64,000 bases of DNA from Grimontia sedimenti (GCF_011045095.1 NZ_JAALDL010000001.1:558562-622561), one strand, 5' to 3'; counted from the stretch's first letter, positions 35,355 through 45,558 are shown. The notes: a model not told the origin generated them from the sequence alone. A program made the numbers and translations.

Positions 35355-36457
35355 GAGATGGAATGAAGAAAACTCAGAAGTCGAGTTACACGGGCGCAAC
35401 TTTCGTTTCTGTACTGCTGCATGCTGCATTATTCGGTGGCTTGCTTTGGGGGGCGGACTTTACGAAAGTCTCGCATCAACCTGTAGGGCAAAGCATTGAA
35501 GCTGTCGTCATAGACCCAAGTGTGGTGAACGAGCAGGCAAGAAAAATTCGCCAGCAGCGGGATGAAGCTAAACGTCAGGAAGATGATCGTCTTCGTCGTT
35601 TGGAACAGCAAGCTGATTTGCTTGAACAACAGCGTGAGCAGGAAGAAAAACGTCTGCGTGAGCTGAGAGCAGAAAAACTGGCTGCTGAGAAAGAGGCTCG
35701 TGAAGCAGAAGTTGAGCGCAAGCGCATTGCTGATGCCAAGAAAAAAGCCGCTGAAGAACAGCGCAAAGCTGAAGAAGCTACACGTATTGCTCAGGAAAAA
35801 GCGGCTGCGGCTGAAGCTGAGCGTGTTCGTCGCGTAGAGGAGCAACGCAAAGCCGAAGAAGCGGCGAAGAAAGCAGAAGCAGACCGTCAGCGCGCCGTGG
35901 AAGAGCAGCGTAAAGCTGAGGAAGAACGTCAACGTAAACTGGCTGAAAAGCAGCGTGCTGAAGAAGAAGCACGCAAAGCGGAAGAAGAACGCCAGCGTAA
36001 GTTAGCCGAGAAGAAAAAAGCTGAAGAGGAAGCCCGCAAAGCCGAAGCTGCGCGCAAAGAAGCTGAGCGTAAAGCAGCAGAAGCGAAGCGTAAGCAGGCA
36101 GAGCAGGAGGCTGCCCTCAACGAGCTTTTTAGCGGTCTCGAGTCGGAATCCGCCACGCGCGATACGGCTCGAGGACGTTTTGTGAATGATGAAGTAGCCC
36201 GCTATGGCTCCATCTATACACAAATGATTAAGCAAAATTTGCTGGTAGATGACAATCTCCGCGGGCAGGAATGTATCGTTAAAATGCGCATTTCTGGCAC
36301 TGGTTTGTTGTTGGACGTATCAGAGGTAGGTGGCAATCGTTCACTTTGCCGTGCGACCAAAACTGCAGTTTTAAAAGTGTCATCTTTCCCAATGCCAGAT
36401 GACAAAGATATCGCAGCTGAGCTCCAGAATATCGAGCTGACTGTGAAACCAGAGTAA
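35351..36457 (+). CDS. tolA: Tol-Pal system energy transducer TolA
   Basis: TolA spans the periplasm and links TolQR to Pal. The sequence shows its three parts. One membrane helix lies near 15-35. A very long Ala/Lys/Glu/Arg-rich helical domain covers about 60-260, with repeated Arg-Lys-Ala-Glu-Glu blocks. A C-terminal globular domain covers about 265-368, with a Cys pair and Val-Lys-Met-Arg-Ile. The start at 35351 overlaps tolR; ATG 35363 (Met-Lys-Lys-Thr) is an alternative with its own GAGATGGA. The low-complexity middle produces several antisense open frames that are not genes. Confidence 0.96.
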   Translation: MRDGMKKTQKSSYTGATFVSVLLHAALFGGLLWGADFTKVSHQPVGQSIEAVVIDPSVVNEQARKIRQQRDEAKRQEDDRLRRLEQQADLLEQQREQEEKRLRELRAEKLAAEKEAREAEVERKRIADAKKKAAEEQRKAEEATRIAQEKAAAAEAERVRRVEEQRKAEEAAKKAEADRQRAVEEQRKAEEERQRKLAEKQRAEEEARKAEEERQRKLAEKKKAEEEARKAEAARKEAERKAAEAKRKQAEQEAALNELFSGLESESATRDTARGRFVNDEVARYGSIYTQMIKQNLLVDDNLRGQECIVKMRISGTGLLLDVSEVGGNRSLCRATKTAVLKVSSFPMPDDKDIAAELQNIELTVKPE

Positions 36458-36469
36458 GAGGGATCCTTC

Positions 36470-37822
36470 ATGTTGAAACGAGTACTCTTCGGAGCAGTAG
36501 TGATGATGCTAGCCGTGATTCAACCTGCACATGCAGAGTTGAAGCTGGTCATCACCGAAGGGGTAAACTCCGCGCGCCCAATTGCCATTGTTCCTTTCAA
36601 ATGGGAAGGTGAGGGCAAGCTTCCTACGGATGTTTCAGCGGTCGTGGCTTCGGATTTACAACGAAGCGGCAAGTTTAGCCCAGTACCAACCGACAAAATG
36701 CCACAAACGCCTTACAACGATGAGCAGGTGGACTTTAACGACTGGACTGCAATGGGTGTGGATGCGTTGGTTACAGGTACCATCAGCCCAACGGCTGATG
36801 GCAAGTACCTTATCAATTATCAACTGATTGATATTGTTCGCGGCCAGTTAACCGGTGGCCAGAGCAAAGGGCTGTCTACAACGGGTGAATTGGTCTTGAC
36901 TAAAGATCACCTGCTGTTGAATAACCGCAAAGTGGTTGGTGACAAACAGCTTCGTCAATACGCCCACCGTATTTCTGATTTGGTTTACGAAAAACTGACC
37001 GGTGAAAAAGGTGCGTTTCTGACGCGCATTGCGTACGTGGTTATCGATGATAAAGCTGAACACCCCTACCAACTTCGTATCGCTGACTACGATGGCTACA
37101 ACGAATTGTTGGTACTTCGTTCCAAGCAGCCACTGATGTCACCAGCATGGTCGCCTGACGGCAAGCAGTTGGCTTACGTGAGTTTCGAGAATGGTCAGGC
37201 GCAGATTTTCCTGATGAATATCTACACCGGTGAACGTGAAATGATTTCGTCATTCCCACGTCACAACGGTTCGCCACGCTTCTCTCCGGACGGCAGCAAA
37301 CTGGCGATGGTACTGTCGAAAACTGGCAGCCTTCAGGTTTACGTGTTGGATTTGAAGACCCGCAAGATGGACCAGATCACTAAAGGCCGTGCGAATAACA
37401 CCGAACCATTCTGGGATCCAGACGGGCAGTCTTTGATCTTTACCTCAGACCGGGGTGGTAAACCACAGATTTATCGAGTAAATTTAGCCGATGGTTCTAC
37501 CAATAGGATTACATGGCAAGGTAGCCAGAACCTCGGCGGTCAACTTACCCCGGATGGTAGATACCTGGTGATGGTTCACCGCTCGGACTCAGGCTACAAC
37601 ATTGCAAAACAAGATTTGCAAACGGGTGCTGTTGAGATTCTAACGAAAACTATGTTGGATGAATCTCCAAGCCTTGCGCCAAACGGCAGTATGGTCATTT
37701 ACAGCTCAGTTTACGGGCGTAATAACGTGCTTTCTTTGGTGTCCATTGATGGACGCTTCAAAGCGAGACTACCCGCTACCAATGGCCGGGTGAGAGCCCC
37801 AGCATGGTCCCCGTTCCAATAA
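36470..37822 (+). CDS. tolB: Tol-Pal system beta-propeller protein TolB
   Basis: The 450-residue periplasmic protein has a signal peptide (cleavage after Ala-His-Ala near residue 23). An alpha/beta N-terminal domain (to about 160) follows, and then a six-bladed propeller with repeated Ser-Pro-Asp-Gly-x-x-Leu-Ala motifs. It binds Pal and the TolA C-terminus. It lies 12 bp after tolA in the usual order. Confidence 0.97.
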   Translation: MLKRVLFGAVVMMLAVIQPAHAELKLVITEGVNSARPIAIVPFKWEGEGKLPTDVSAVVASDLQRSGKFSPVPTDKMPQTPYNDEQVDFNDWTAMGVDALVTGTISPTADGKYLINYQLIDIVRGQLTGGQSKGLSTTGELVLTKDHLLLNNRKVVGDKQLRQYAHRISDLVYEKLTGEKGAFLTRIAYVVIDDKAEHPYQLRIADYDGYNELLVLRSKQPLMSPAWSPDGKQLAYVSFENGQAQIFLMNIYTGEREMISSFPRHNGSPRFSPDGSKLAMVLSKTGSLQVYVLDLKTRKMDQITKGRANNTEPFWDPDGQSLIFTSDRGGKPQIYRVNLADGSTNRITWQGSQNLGGQLTPDGRYLVMVHRSDSGYNIAKQDLQTGAVEILTKTMLDESPSLAPNGSMVIYSSVYGRNNVLSLVSIDGRFKARLPATNGRVRAPAWSPFQ

Positions 37823-37854
37823 TATTTGCGCTTATTTGATATAAGGAAAACAAG

Positions 37855-38376
37855 ATGCAAGTTAATAAAGTACTTAAGGGTTTGGCTGTAGCGCTGCCTA
37901 TGTTTACTCTGGCGGCATGTAGCTCAAGTGACAGCTCTACCGACAGCACTGGCACTGAAACTAACAACGGTTCTCAAACCACTGTTGTGACTCCAGTTGA
38001 TGGCGGTCAAGGTGGCCTGACTGAGCAAGAGATCCGTAACAACGAGTTGCGTCAGTCTCAAACTGTTTACTTCAGCTTCGACGACTACTCTGTTCTGCCA
38101 CAGTTTGAAGATATGCTGGATGCACACGCAGAATTCCTGCGCGCTAACGCAGACATCAAAGTGGTTGTAGAAGGTCACGCAGATGAGCGTGGTACTCCTG
38201 AGTACAACATCGCGCTGGGCGAGCGTCGTGCAAATGCAGTTGCTAAGTACCTGCAAGCACTGGGCGTACCAGCATCTCAAATCTCTATCGTAAGCTACGG
38301 TGAAGAAAAGCCACTGGTTCTTGGCCAGGGTGAAGAAGCTTACGCGAAGAACCGTCGTGCGGTTCTGGTTTACTAA
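37855..38376 (+). CDS. pal: Peptidoglycan-associated lipoprotein Pal
   Basis: The 173-residue lipoprotein has the lipobox Leu-Ala-Ala-Cys (Cys22), a Ser/Thr-rich linker, and an OmpA-like peptidoglycan-binding domain (about 65-173). That domain contains [14 protein letters not shown] and Arg-Arg-Ala. It anchors the outer membrane to the cell wall and is the terminal partner of the Tol machine. The codon bias suggests high expression. Confidence 0.97.
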   Translation: MQVNKVLKGLAVALPMFTLAACSSSDSSTDSTGTETNNGSQTTVVTPVDGGQGGLTEQEIRNNELRQSQTVYFSFDDYSVLPQFEDMLDAHAEFLRANADIKVVVEGHADERGTPEYNIALGERRANAVAKYLQALGVPASQISIVSYGEEKPLVLGQGEEAYAKNRRAVLVY

Positions 38377-38391
38377 TTAAAGGTAAATCTT

Positions 38392-39126
38392 ATGAACAGT
38401 AACACTTTGCGTGCTCTATCGCTGGCGTTACTGGTGAGTGCGGCAGCCCCTGTGGCTGCCGCACCTGCTCCGGTGACTGAGTTGGGCGGTAGTGGTAGCT
38501 CTGTTGAGCGCTTGGAGCGAATGCTGGAAGCTCGAAACCAGATGCAAATCGACATGCAGCGCCAACTTGACCAGATGGCGAGCGAACTCGATGAGTTGCG
38601 TGGCACGGTCGAAAGAAATAATTACGAATTAAATCAGATGCTGGAACGTCAGCGCGATCTCTACCGCGAGATTGATTCGCTGAGAAATGCGAAACCGGCA
38701 CCTGCTGTTGAAACTAAGCCTCAAGAAAATGCTTCAACGGAAAAATACTCAGCGAATCAGTCTGAGAATGCGGAATATGATGCGGCAGTCAATCTCATTC
38801 TGAAAGAGAAAAACTACGCCGGCGCGACAGAAGCGTTCAACGCATTCCTGGCTAAATACCCTGAATCAATTTACAAACCAAACGCACACTACTGGCTGGG
38901 TCAATTGTACTTCTCAAAAAGCCAGTTAGACGATGCGAAGAAAAACTTCACTGCCGTTAGCCAGTTTGCCAAATCAAGCAAACGTGCCGATGCACTGTTG
39001 AAGTTGGGCATTATTGCTGACCGCCAGAAAGATACAGCAACAGCTAAAACTCTCTTTGAACAAGTTGTGAAGGAATATCCCGGCACAACCACGGCAAAAC
39101 AAGCTGAGAAGCAGTTGAGCCAATAA
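38392..39126 (+). CDS. cpoB: Cell division coordinator CpoB (YbgF)
   Basis: The 244-residue periplasmic protein has a signal peptide (to about residue 24). An N-terminal coiled coil for trimerisation (about 38-95) comes next, then a linker, then a C-terminal TPR domain from about 125. The TPR helices include Ala-Glu-Tyr-Asp-Ala-Ala-Val and Tyr-Lys-Pro-Asn-Ala-His-Tyr-Trp-Leu-Gly. CpoB coordinates Tol activity with peptidoglycan synthesis at the septum. It is the last gene of the tol-pal cluster. Confidence 0.95.
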   Translation: MNSNTLRALSLALLVSAAAPVAAAPAPVTELGGSGSSVERLERMLEARNQMQIDMQRQLDQMASELDELRGTVERNNYELNQMLERQRDLYREIDSLRNAKPAPAVETKPQENASTEKYSANQSENAEYDAAVNLILKEKNYAGATEAFNAFLAKYPESIYKPNAHYWLGQLYFSKSQLDDAKKNFTAVSQFAKSSKRADALLKLGIIADRQKDTATAKTLFEQVVKEYPGTTTAKQAEKQLSQ

Positions 39127-39146
39127 TTTCTAAAAGCGTCGCTCAC

Positions 39147-39172
39147 GAAAGCCAGCATGATTGCTGGCTTTC
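39147..39172 (+). terminator. Rho-independent terminator of tol-pal
   Basis: A perfect 11-bp stem (GAAAGCCAGCA at 39147-39157, inverse at 39162-39172) with a TGAT loop lies 20 bp beyond the cpoB stop codon. Confidence 0.8.
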
Positions 39173-39281
39173 TTATATCTAAAATGACGCATTTCAGCGT
39201 AAACGATCTGTCATAAAAGATGAAAACTCGATACCAAGCTGGGTATAATGACCGGATTGGAAGCCAAATCTGAGTAAGTTG

Positions 39282-40343
39282 ATGAGCCAGATTATTAATA
39301 CTGCAGAGACAGTATATCCTTTCCCTCCGAAGCCGGAGGCCTTGTCCGAGCAACAGAAAACTGACTACATCGCGAGCATCAAGCAATTGCTCAAGGAAAA
39401 AGATGCAGTGATGATTGCTCACTACTATACCGACCCTGAAATCCAGGCGCTGGCCGAAGAAACCGGTGGTTTCGTTGGTGACTCTCTGGAAATGGCGAAG
39501 TTTGGTAACAAACATCCTGCTAAGACCCTTCTGGTTGCTGGCGTTCGCTTTATGGGCGAAAGCGCCAAAATCCTTACTCCAGAAAAGACCGTTCTGATGC
39601 CAACGCTTGAAGCAGAGTGTTCATTGGATTTGGGCTGCCCAGAAGATCGCTTCACTGAATTCTGCGATGCTCACCCTGACCATACGGTTGTGGTTTACGC
39701 TAATACTTCTGCAGCTGTTAAAGCCCGTGCGGATTGGGTAGTCACTTCGTCTATCGCGTTGGAAATCGTTGAACACCTCGACGCTGAAGATAAGAAAATT
39801 ATCTGGGGTCCTGACCGCCATTTAGGCTCATACATCGCGAATAAGACCGGTGCAGAAATGCTGCTTTGGCAAGGCGAGTGTGTGGTGCACGATGAGTTTT
39901 CAGCGAAAGCGTTGAGAGACATGAAAGCTGTCTACCCAGACGCTGCGATTCTTGTTCACCCAGAATCCCCAGCCAGTGTTGTAGAGCTTGCAGACGCTGT
40001 CGGTTCAACCAGCCAGCTGATCAAAGCTGCAAAAGAGTTGCCAAACAAGCAACTGGTGGTCGCGACTGACAAAGGCATCTTTTTCAAGATGCAGCAAATG
40101 GTGCCGGAAAAAGAGCTGATTGAAGCGCCAACCGCCGGTGCTGGCGCAACATGCCGAAGCTGTGCACATTGCCCTTGGATGGCAATGAACGGCTTGAAGG
40201 CAATCGAACTGGCATTGCGTGAGGGTGGCGAAGAGCATGAAATCTTCGTTGACGAAGCGATCCGAGTGAAATCTCTTGTTCCACTGAACCGTATGCTGGA
40301 TTTTGCTGCTTCTCTGCAGTTGCAGGTTAAAGGCAACGCGTAA
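39282..40343 (+). CDS. nadA: Quinolinate synthase NadA
   Basis: NadA (353 residues from ATG 39282) condenses iminoaspartate with dihydroxyacetone phosphate to quinolinate for NAD synthesis. It needs a 4Fe-4S cluster held by three Cys, seen in Glu-Cys-Ser-Leu-Asp-Leu-Gly-Cys, Gly-Glu-Cys-Val-Val-His and [10 protein letters not shown]. The stretch [13 protein letters not shown] is typical. Its place after tol-pal is conserved in Vibrionaceae. A TTG one codon upstream is an unlikely start. Confidence 0.97.
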   Translation: MSQIINTAETVYPFPPKPEALSEQQKTDYIASIKQLLKEKDAVMIAHYYTDPEIQALAEETGGFVGDSLEMAKFGNKHPAKTLLVAGVRFMGESAKILTPEKTVLMPTLEAECSLDLGCPEDRFTEFCDAHPDHTVVVYANTSAAVKARADWVVTSSIALEIVEHLDAEDKKIIWGPDRHLGSYIANKTGAEMLLWQGECVVHDEFSAKALRDMKAVYPDAAILVHPESPASVVELADAVGSTSQLIKAAKELPNKQLVVATDKGIFFKMQQMVPEKELIEAPTAGAGATCRSCAHCPWMAMNGLKAIELALREGGEEHEIFVDEAIRVKSLVPLNRMLDFAASLQLQVKGNA

Positions 40344-40359
40344 GGTCAAAGAAAGTTAT

Positions 40360-40392
40360 TCAAAAGGCGGGCATGATGTTCGCCTTTTTTGT
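40360..40392 (+). terminator. Rho-independent terminator of nadA
   Basis: The inverted repeat AAAAGGCG/CGCCTTTT, with a roughly 12-base loop and followed by T-runs, begins about 20 bp after the nadA stop codon. Confidence 0.7.
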
Positions 40393-40414
40393 TTTCAAAC
40401 GTTGAGGAATAAAC

Positions 40415-41272
40415 ATGGCACAAGCAATGTTAACCATAGGGCTTCCAATCGCACTGGCTTGGATGATGTTCTGTGTCGGCATTACCTTGTCATTGACTGA
40501 TTTCAAACGCGTGGCGGAGTACCCGGGAAAAATTGCAGCTGGACTAACGGCGCAGCTTGTTGGCTTGCCGCTCATTGCCTACATCCTCATTCATGTTTTT
40601 GCATTGCCAGAAGTGGTTGCTGTGGGCCTTTGGATTCTGGCACTGGCTCCGGGTGGAGCTTCCTCCAACGCGATAAGTCATTTGGCAGGCGGAGACTCTG
40701 CGCTCTCTATCACCATGACAGCGGTCAGCAGCCTGATTATTCCTTTCAGCTTACCTCTGATGCTGTCTTTGGTACTCTCAGATGTCTCTGCAGTGATTCC
40801 GGTCAAAACGGCCATCCTGCAGCTTATCGCTGTCACTTTGTTGCCAGTGACTATTGGCATGTTACTCAATCACTTTGTGAAAGGAGAAGGCTTTACACGT
40901 TTCTCTGTTTTGGCAGGTAAATCAGCTTTGTGGGCGCTGTTCTTTACGGTGGCAGTGACGCTTGCCGCTAACACGGCCGTGTTCTCTCAACTCTTCTCCG
41001 TTGCATCCGTGATGGTGCTGTTACTGTGTTTGTTGGGAATGGGCTTGGGGGTTGCCGTGTCAAAGCTGTTTTCAGGCGATAGAAAGCTCACACGAACTTT
41101 TGCTATTGAGGTCGGTATTCAGAATGCAGGCACAGCTATATTCGTCGCAGTCGTCCAACTTCAACAGCCTGAACTGGCATTGACGCCTTTACTTTACGGG
41201 GTGTTGATGAATATTCCAGCTGTGATATTGATTGTGCTGAATAAACGCAGGCAAGACTCTGTAACGGCCTAA
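40415..41272 (+). CDS. BASS-family (bile acid:Na+ symporter) transporter
   Basis: This 285-residue membrane protein has nine or ten hydrophobic helices and belongs to the BASS family. Blocks are Met-Phe-Cys-Val-Gly-Ile-Thr-Leu near residue 15-22, Leu-Ala-Pro-Gly-Gly-Ala-Ser-Ser-Asn in the middle and Glu-Val-Gly-Ile-Gln-Asn-Ala-Gly-Thr-Ala late. Family members take up organic anions such as bile acids, pantoate or 2-keto acids with sodium. The start has GAGGAA upstream. It is convergent with the dddC gene across a bidirectional terminator, so a role in DMSP uptake is only speculation; usual DddD clusters carry a BCCT carrier instead. Confidence 0.85.
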   Translation: MAQAMLTIGLPIALAWMMFCVGITLSLTDFKRVAEYPGKIAAGLTAQLVGLPLIAYILIHVFALPEVVAVGLWILALAPGGASSNAISHLAGGDSALSITMTAVSSLIIPFSLPLMLSLVLSDVSAVIPVKTAILQLIAVTLLPVTIGMLLNHFVKGEGFTRFSVLAGKSALWALFFTVAVTLAANTAVFSQLFSVASVMVLLLCLLGMGLGVAVSKLFSGDRKLTRTFAIEVGIQNAGTAIFVAVVQLQQPELALTPLLYGVLMNIPAVILIVLNKRRQDSVTA

Positions 41273-41299
41273 AAAGAGCTGCCATCGGCAGCTCTTTTT
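41271..41299. terminator. Bidirectional terminator between the BASS gene and dddC
   Basis: A strong 13-bp stem (41271-41283 against 41287-41299) has a 3-base loop and A/T runs at both ends. It lies between two convergent genes. Confidence 0.9.
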
Positions 41300-41317
41300 G
41301 CTTTGTGTGTTTTCAAA

Positions 41318-42811
41318 TTACAGCGTCGGCATAGAGAAAGATGTACTTTCACGCACACTGGCTGATGGCCAACGTTGGGTGATGGTTTTGCGTCGGGTAT
41401 AAAACTTCACCGAATCTGGCCCATACGCATGAAGGTCACCAAAGAGTGATTGCTTCCAGCCGCCAAAGCTGTGATAAGCCACGGGAACGGGCAGGGGAAT
41501 GTTGATCCCGACCATGCCGACTTTGATGTGATCAGAGAAATAACGCGCTGCTTCACCATCACGGGTGAAGATGCAGGTGCCGTTGCCATATCTATGATCG
41601 TTGATGAGTGTCATGGCTTCTTCCATGGAATTCACTCGAACGACCTGTAGCACTGGGCCAAAGATCTCTTCCTGATAGCTGACCATGTCTGGCCTAACAT
41701 TGTCGATAAGTGTTGCACCCACATAGAAGCCATTTTCATAGCCTTCAACATGAGGGTTTCGTCCATCAACCACGAGTCTCGCGCCATCTTCTGCAGCAGA
41801 AGCGATGTAAGCTTCGACTTTCTCTTTGTGCTCTTGAGTGATGACAGGGCCGAAATCATTGTCGTTGTCATAGAAAGGACCAACGCGCAGTGATGAGAGC
41901 TTCTCTGCGAGACTGCCGATTAATCTGTCCGCCGCGTCATCACCGACTGCGACTGCCACAGATAGCGCCATACAGCGCTCTCCGCTAGATCCAAATGCAG
42001 CACCAAGTAACTGGTTCACCGCGTTTTCCATGTCGCAATCTGGCATGACAATCGCGTGATTTTTCGCGCCGCCGAGAGCCTGACAGCGTTTGCCGGACTG
42101 ACTCGCCTTTTCGTAGATGTACTGCGCAATCGGCGTGCTGCCAACAAAGCTGACGGCTTCTATGCCTTTGCTTTCCAGCAGTCTGTCTACCACGGTTTTA
42201 TCGCCTTGGATGACCTGCATGACACCGTCTGGCAATCCTGCTTCTTTCAGGAGTTCAGCTATATATAGTGCTGCGCTAGGGTCGCGTTCAGACGGCTTGA
42301 GGATGAAGCAGTTACCGCAAACTAATGCCATAGGGAACATCCAAAGCGGTACCATGGCGGGGAAGTTGAAGGGGGTAATACCTGCAACGACACCGAGTGG
42401 CTGATGTTCAGACCAAGAGTCGATACCTGCGCCGACGTTTTTGCTGAACTCACCTTTCAACAGTTCTGTAGCGGAACAAGCATATTCGACATTTTCGATA
42501 CCGCGTTGAAGCTCGCCCATTGCGTCATGCTGAATTTTCCCATGCTCTTCACCAATCAGCCGACAAATCGTTTCCTTGTTGTCTTCGAGCAACTGCTTGT
42601 AACGGAACATAATACGTGCACGTTTAATGGCAGGTGTGTTGCGCCACTCTGGGAATGCAGCATTTGCGATGTCGACCGCTTCATCCACCAGCTCTACGGG
42701 CGCTATTAATACATCCTTAGCGTGCTCCCCCGTTGCTGGGTTGTACACTGCTTGCTTTCTGGAACAAGTTTCTCTGATCTCTCCGTTGATCAAATGCCCG
42801 ATATCCGTCAT
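41318..42811 (-). CDS. dddC: Malonate/methylmalonate-semialdehyde dehydrogenase (DddC-like)
   Basis: This 497-residue CoA-acylating aldehyde dehydrogenase is of the MmsA family. The motif Ile-Thr-Pro-Phe-Asn-Phe-Pro-Ala-Met-Val-Pro-Leu-Trp-Met-Phe-Pro and the catalytic Cys at about 280 (Gly-Glu-Arg-Cys-Met-Ala-Leu) are intact. General MmsA enzymes work in valine and inositol catabolism. Here its partner is an iron-dependent alcohol dehydrogenase 11 bp upstream, and a DddD gene lies across the divergent promoter. The DddC role is therefore preferred: malonate semialdehyde plus CoA and NAD to acetyl-CoA and CO2. The assignment depends on context; sequence alone says MmsA. Confidence 0.85.
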   Translation of the reverse strand: MTDIGHLINGEIRETCSRKQAVYNPATGEHAKDVLIAPVELVDEAVDIANAAFPEWRNTPAIKRARIMFRYKQLLEDNKETICRLIGEEHGKIQHDAMGELQRGIENVEYACSATELLKGEFSKNVGAGIDSWSEHQPLGVVAGITPFNFPAMVPLWMFPMALVCGNCFILKPSERDPSAALYIAELLKEAGLPDGVMQVIQGDKTVVDRLLESKGIEAVSFVGSTPIAQYIYEKASQSGKRCQALGGAKNHAIVMPDCDMENAVNQLLGAAFGSSGERCMALSVAVAVGDDAADRLIGSLAEKLSSLRVGPFYDNDNDFGPVITQEHKEKVEAYIASAAEDGARLVVDGRNPHVEGYENGFYVGATLIDNVRPDMVSYQEEIFGPVLQVVRVNSMEEAMTLINDHRYGNGTCIFTRDGEAARYFSDHIKVGMVGINIPLPVPVAYHSFGGWKQSLFGDLHAYGPDSVKFYTRRKTITQRWPSASVRESTSFSMPTL

Positions 42812-42822
42812 TTATCTTTCTC

Positions 42823-43983
42823 CTATTTCCAGAGGCTGGTGTAGAGTGTTTTCATCTCGTCTTCAGTTGGCACTCTTGGGTTATTCCCTGGGGAACCAGA
42901 TCCAAAAGCCTGCTGAATCATGGTGTCGAGCACGGCGTCAAAATCATCTTTTACCACACCGAACTCTTCCAATGTGGGGACTTTTAGTTCTTCGTTGAGT
43001 GCCAGCAACTCTTGTTGCAAGCGGTTATTGGCTCCTTCAACACTGGCAGACTCATCAACCAATCCCATCGCTTTTGAGCACTGTGCGTAGCGCTCAGGGC
43101 AAGCTGGAATGGAAAAGGCGGTAATACTTGGCAGCAACATGGCATTGGACAATCCGTGTGGTACATGGAAAAACGCGCCAATAGGCCGGCTCATACCGTG
43201 AACCAAGGCAACTGAGGCATTGGAAAAGGCAATGCCTGCGAGTGTGGAGCCCATCATCATTTTCTGACGTGCTTCGACATTTTGACCGTCGTGGTAGGCC
43301 TTGCGTAGGTTTGGCGCGATAAGACGCATCGCTTCCAACGCGTTGTAATCGCTGAATGGGTTTCCTTTCTTACTCACATAAGCTTCGATGGCATGAGTAA
43401 GGGCGTCGATCCCTGTGTCCGCGGTGATACGAGGGGGCAGGGACATGGTCAACTTGTAGTCCACCAAAGCAGCTACCGGAAGAAAGCCCAGGCCAATACA
43501 GAGCATTTTTTCATCGGTTTCTGAGTCCGTGATGATGGTGAACTTGGTGACTTCCGAACCAGTACCCGCAGTGGTTGGAATTGCTACCACCGGAATACCA
43601 GTTTCATTAACGATGCGAGGCGCTTTGTAATCACGCATGATGCCGCCGTGACTGGCAAGCATACTAATCGCCTTAGCGCTGTCGATGGCACTGCCGCCTC
43701 CAAGGGCCACAATGCAGTCAGTTTGACTATCGCGTGTCACTGATACCGCTTCTTCAATCGATTGTGAGGTCGGCTCTGGAATGGTATCAGCGTAGATATG
43801 GCTTTGAATCCCAGCTTCTGACAGCAGTTCTGTCACCATGGCGGCATAGCCCATCTGTACCATGGTTTTGTCTGTAAGGATCAGGACGCGAGAAGCGTTA
43901 AATCCTTTCACGATATCCGGCAGCCGTTTGGTGGCGTCTTCGCCGAACTCCATCATCCGTGGCATAGCAACTGAAGTGCTCAT
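42823..43983 (-). CDS. dddB: Iron-containing alcohol dehydrogenase (DddB-like)
   Basis: This 386-residue group III dehydrogenase has the NAD-binding Ala-Leu-Gly-Gly-Gly-Ser-Ala-Ile-Asp-Ser-Ala-Lys-Ala (about 93-105). Metal-ligand regions are Asp-Thr-Gly-Ile-Asp-Ala-Leu-Thr-His-Ala-Ile-Glu and His-Gly-Met..Phe-Phe-His-Val-Pro-His-Gly. In dddD clusters such an enzyme (DddB) oxidises 3-hydroxypropionate to malonate semialdehyde, which DddC then converts to acetyl-CoA. It is the first gene of the minus-strand dddBC operon, divergent from dddR. As with dddC, the specific substrate is inferred from the neighbours. Confidence 0.85.
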   Translation of the reverse strand: MSTSVAMPRMMEFGEDATKRLPDIVKGFNASRVLILTDKTMVQMGYAAMVTELLSEAGIQSHIYADTIPEPTSQSIEEAVSVTRDSQTDCIVALGGGSAIDSAKAISMLASHGGIMRDYKAPRIVNETGIPVVAIPTTAGTGSEVTKFTIITDSETDEKMLCIGLGFLPVAALVDYKLTMSLPPRITADTGIDALTHAIEAYVSKKGNPFSDYNALEAMRLIAPNLRKAYHDGQNVEARQKMMMGSTLAGIAFSNASVALVHGMSRPIGAFFHVPHGLSNAMLLPSITAFSIPACPERYAQCSKAMGLVDESASVEGANNRLQQELLALNEELKVPTLEEFGVVKDDFDAVLDTMIQQAFGSGSPGNNPRVPTEDEMKTLYTSLWK

Positions 43984-44483
43984 TTTAAGGCTCCTACTGT
44001 ATTGATATCTGGTTTTCGGGTAATAGCGCTCTACAGGATCCCCACTGGGAATTAGGCGCGATGAAAATATTGCTTCCCTCTATAGAATTAAGCTCTGAGC
44101 TGATTGCAATGCTCCTCTTTAAAATGCTAGAAAATTAGTAAGATTTATTGTTTTTACTAATTTGCTTTCTCGACATTTTAAATTTACTTATTTGCGACTT
44201 ATATATGTCGCATTTAGGTAAGTAAGGCGTTTTTTACCCGAGGTAGTAACCTTTCACAATTCAACACTTTCCATCAATTAATAAATTTATAGTCATTGGT
44301 ATAAAAATAATTATGCATTAAAGATGTGTGTCACTATTTTTACATTCTGACCATTTCTTTCTGTGTTGGTTAGGTGTAAATAGTGAATTTATAAAAATGA
44401 AAATTCGGCACTTTTTGATGTCGGCAAGATGGATTTTTCTCAAAAAAACTGTTGGTTTTAACGTGATGCAAGGAACACAACAC
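43984..44483. promoter_or_regulatory. Divergent control region of dddBC and dddR with nested palindromes
   Basis: This AT-rich region of about 500 bp has no gene. It contains TTAGTAA (44135-44141) inverted as TTACTAA (44154-44160). A larger palindrome follows at 44184-44225: TTACTTA, then TGCGAC, an ATAT-rich centre, GTCGCA, then TAAGTAA. These are good candidates for binding sites of the LysR-type DddR protein encoded next door, and TTTGCGAC/GTCGCA may also act as a hairpin. Exact promoters were not assigned. Confidence 0.55.
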
Positions 44484-45410
44484 ATGAAGAAACGGCTACC
44501 TCCGCTGAACTGGCTTAGGTCGTTTGAAGCTGCGGCAAGGCATCTTAGCTTTACCCATGCCTCTCAGGAATTACACATAACGCAGGCCGCGATGAGTCAG
44601 CAGATCAAAGCACTGGAAAGCCAGCTCGGTACTATGCTGTTCGTCAGGTTGCCGAGAGGTTTAGAGTTGACCGAAGCGGGCGCTGCATACTTACCTGTGC
44701 TTCATGAGTCTATTGAAAAAATGAACGAGGTGACTGATGAACTGTTTGGTAAAGGAAGAAATAAGCTACTGAATGTTAGAGTTAATCTTGTCTTTTTTGT
44801 TAACTGGCTTGCTCCGCGTTTGCCCGATTTTTATGAGCAGTACCCGGATATCAACCTCAAGATCACTAGCAATATTTGGGTGAATAGCCAACAGAAGGCG
44901 CCTGATTGTGATCTCGAGATTATCTACGGCAACGGCCGATGGCAGCAGTATGAAGCTCGCCGACTTACATGGGATCTGCTCCAACCGGTTTGCAGCCCAA
45001 ACTACGCTTCCCGTTTCCAAGGAAAACCCGTCCCTGAAGATATCGTCAATGAGAATCTGATACACGTTATCGGTTACGAGGACGGCTGGAATAGATGGTT
45101 TCAGTCGATTGGTATGCCATACACCGATTTTAACCTTGGCAGTCAGTTTGATACTTTAATCAATGCCTTTGAAGTGGCGGCTAACGGCGGTGGTATAGTT
45201 TTGGGGAGGAGTAGTTTACTTCAAGGGTATTTCGAAAATGAAAAGCTTATCTCCTTATTTGAACAGGAAGTTTTAACAACAGAAGCTTTCTATTTGGTTA
45301 ATCATAAATCCCGTTTCTTGCATCCCCATGCCGAAGCTTTTATTAACTGGGTAATGGAAGAGGTTAATAACGATGAAGTAAATAACATACATCGCCCGCT
45401 TTATAACTAG
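44484..45410 (+). CDS. dddR: LysR-family regulator (DddR-like, GcvA subgroup)
   Basis: The 308-residue LysR regulator belongs to the GcvA/AmpR-like subgroup. The N-terminal helix-turn-helix starts Leu-Pro-Pro-Leu-Asn-Trp-Leu-Arg-Ser-Phe-Glu-Ala-Ala-Ala-Arg-His-Leu-Ser-Phe-Thr, with Ile-Thr-Gln-Ala-Ala-Met-Ser-Gln-Gln-Ile in the recognition helix. A periplasmic-binding-like effector domain follows (about 95-300). ATG 44484 is chosen because this is where similarity begins; the frame is open far upstream. Its position between dddBC and dddD corresponds to the activator DddR, which responds to DMSP or 3-hydroxypropionate in known systems. Confidence 0.82.
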   Translation: MKKRLPPLNWLRSFEAAARHLSFTHASQELHITQAAMSQQIKALESQLGTMLFVRLPRGLELTEAGAAYLPVLHESIEKMNEVTDELFGKGRNKLLNVRVNLVFFVNWLAPRLPDFYEQYPDINLKITSNIWVNSQQKAPDCDLEIIYGNGRWQQYEARRLTWDLLQPVCSPNYASRFQGKPVPEDIVNENLIHVIGYEDGWNRWFQSIGMPYTDFNLGSQFDTLINAFEVAANGGGIVLGRSSLLQGYFENEKLISLFEQEVLTTEAFYLVNHKSRFLHPHAEAFINWVMEEVNNDEVNNIHRPLYN

Positions 45411-45558
45411 TCATCCATAGGCGCATTAAAAAATTTATGACGAGACCAAATTTAAATTAATAGTCGATAAAGTTTAAAGTTATTAATATCCGGCAATGAA
45501 TTCACCTTTCGGTGGTTCTCATTCAATGATTATGTCTCTTTAGCAAGGAGCGAGATAA

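Noticed and set aside
35429-36235. Several antisense open frames over tolA
   Set aside because: They come from the Ala/Lys/Glu-rich repetitive middle domain of TolA read backwards (poly-Phe/Leu/Ser/Ala) and have no ribosome sites or similarity.
41318-43983. Reading mmsA and the alcohol dehydrogenase as valine or inositol catabolism genes
   Set aside because: No other valine or inositol genes are adjacent, whereas dddR and dddD are; the DMSP assignment explains all four genes.
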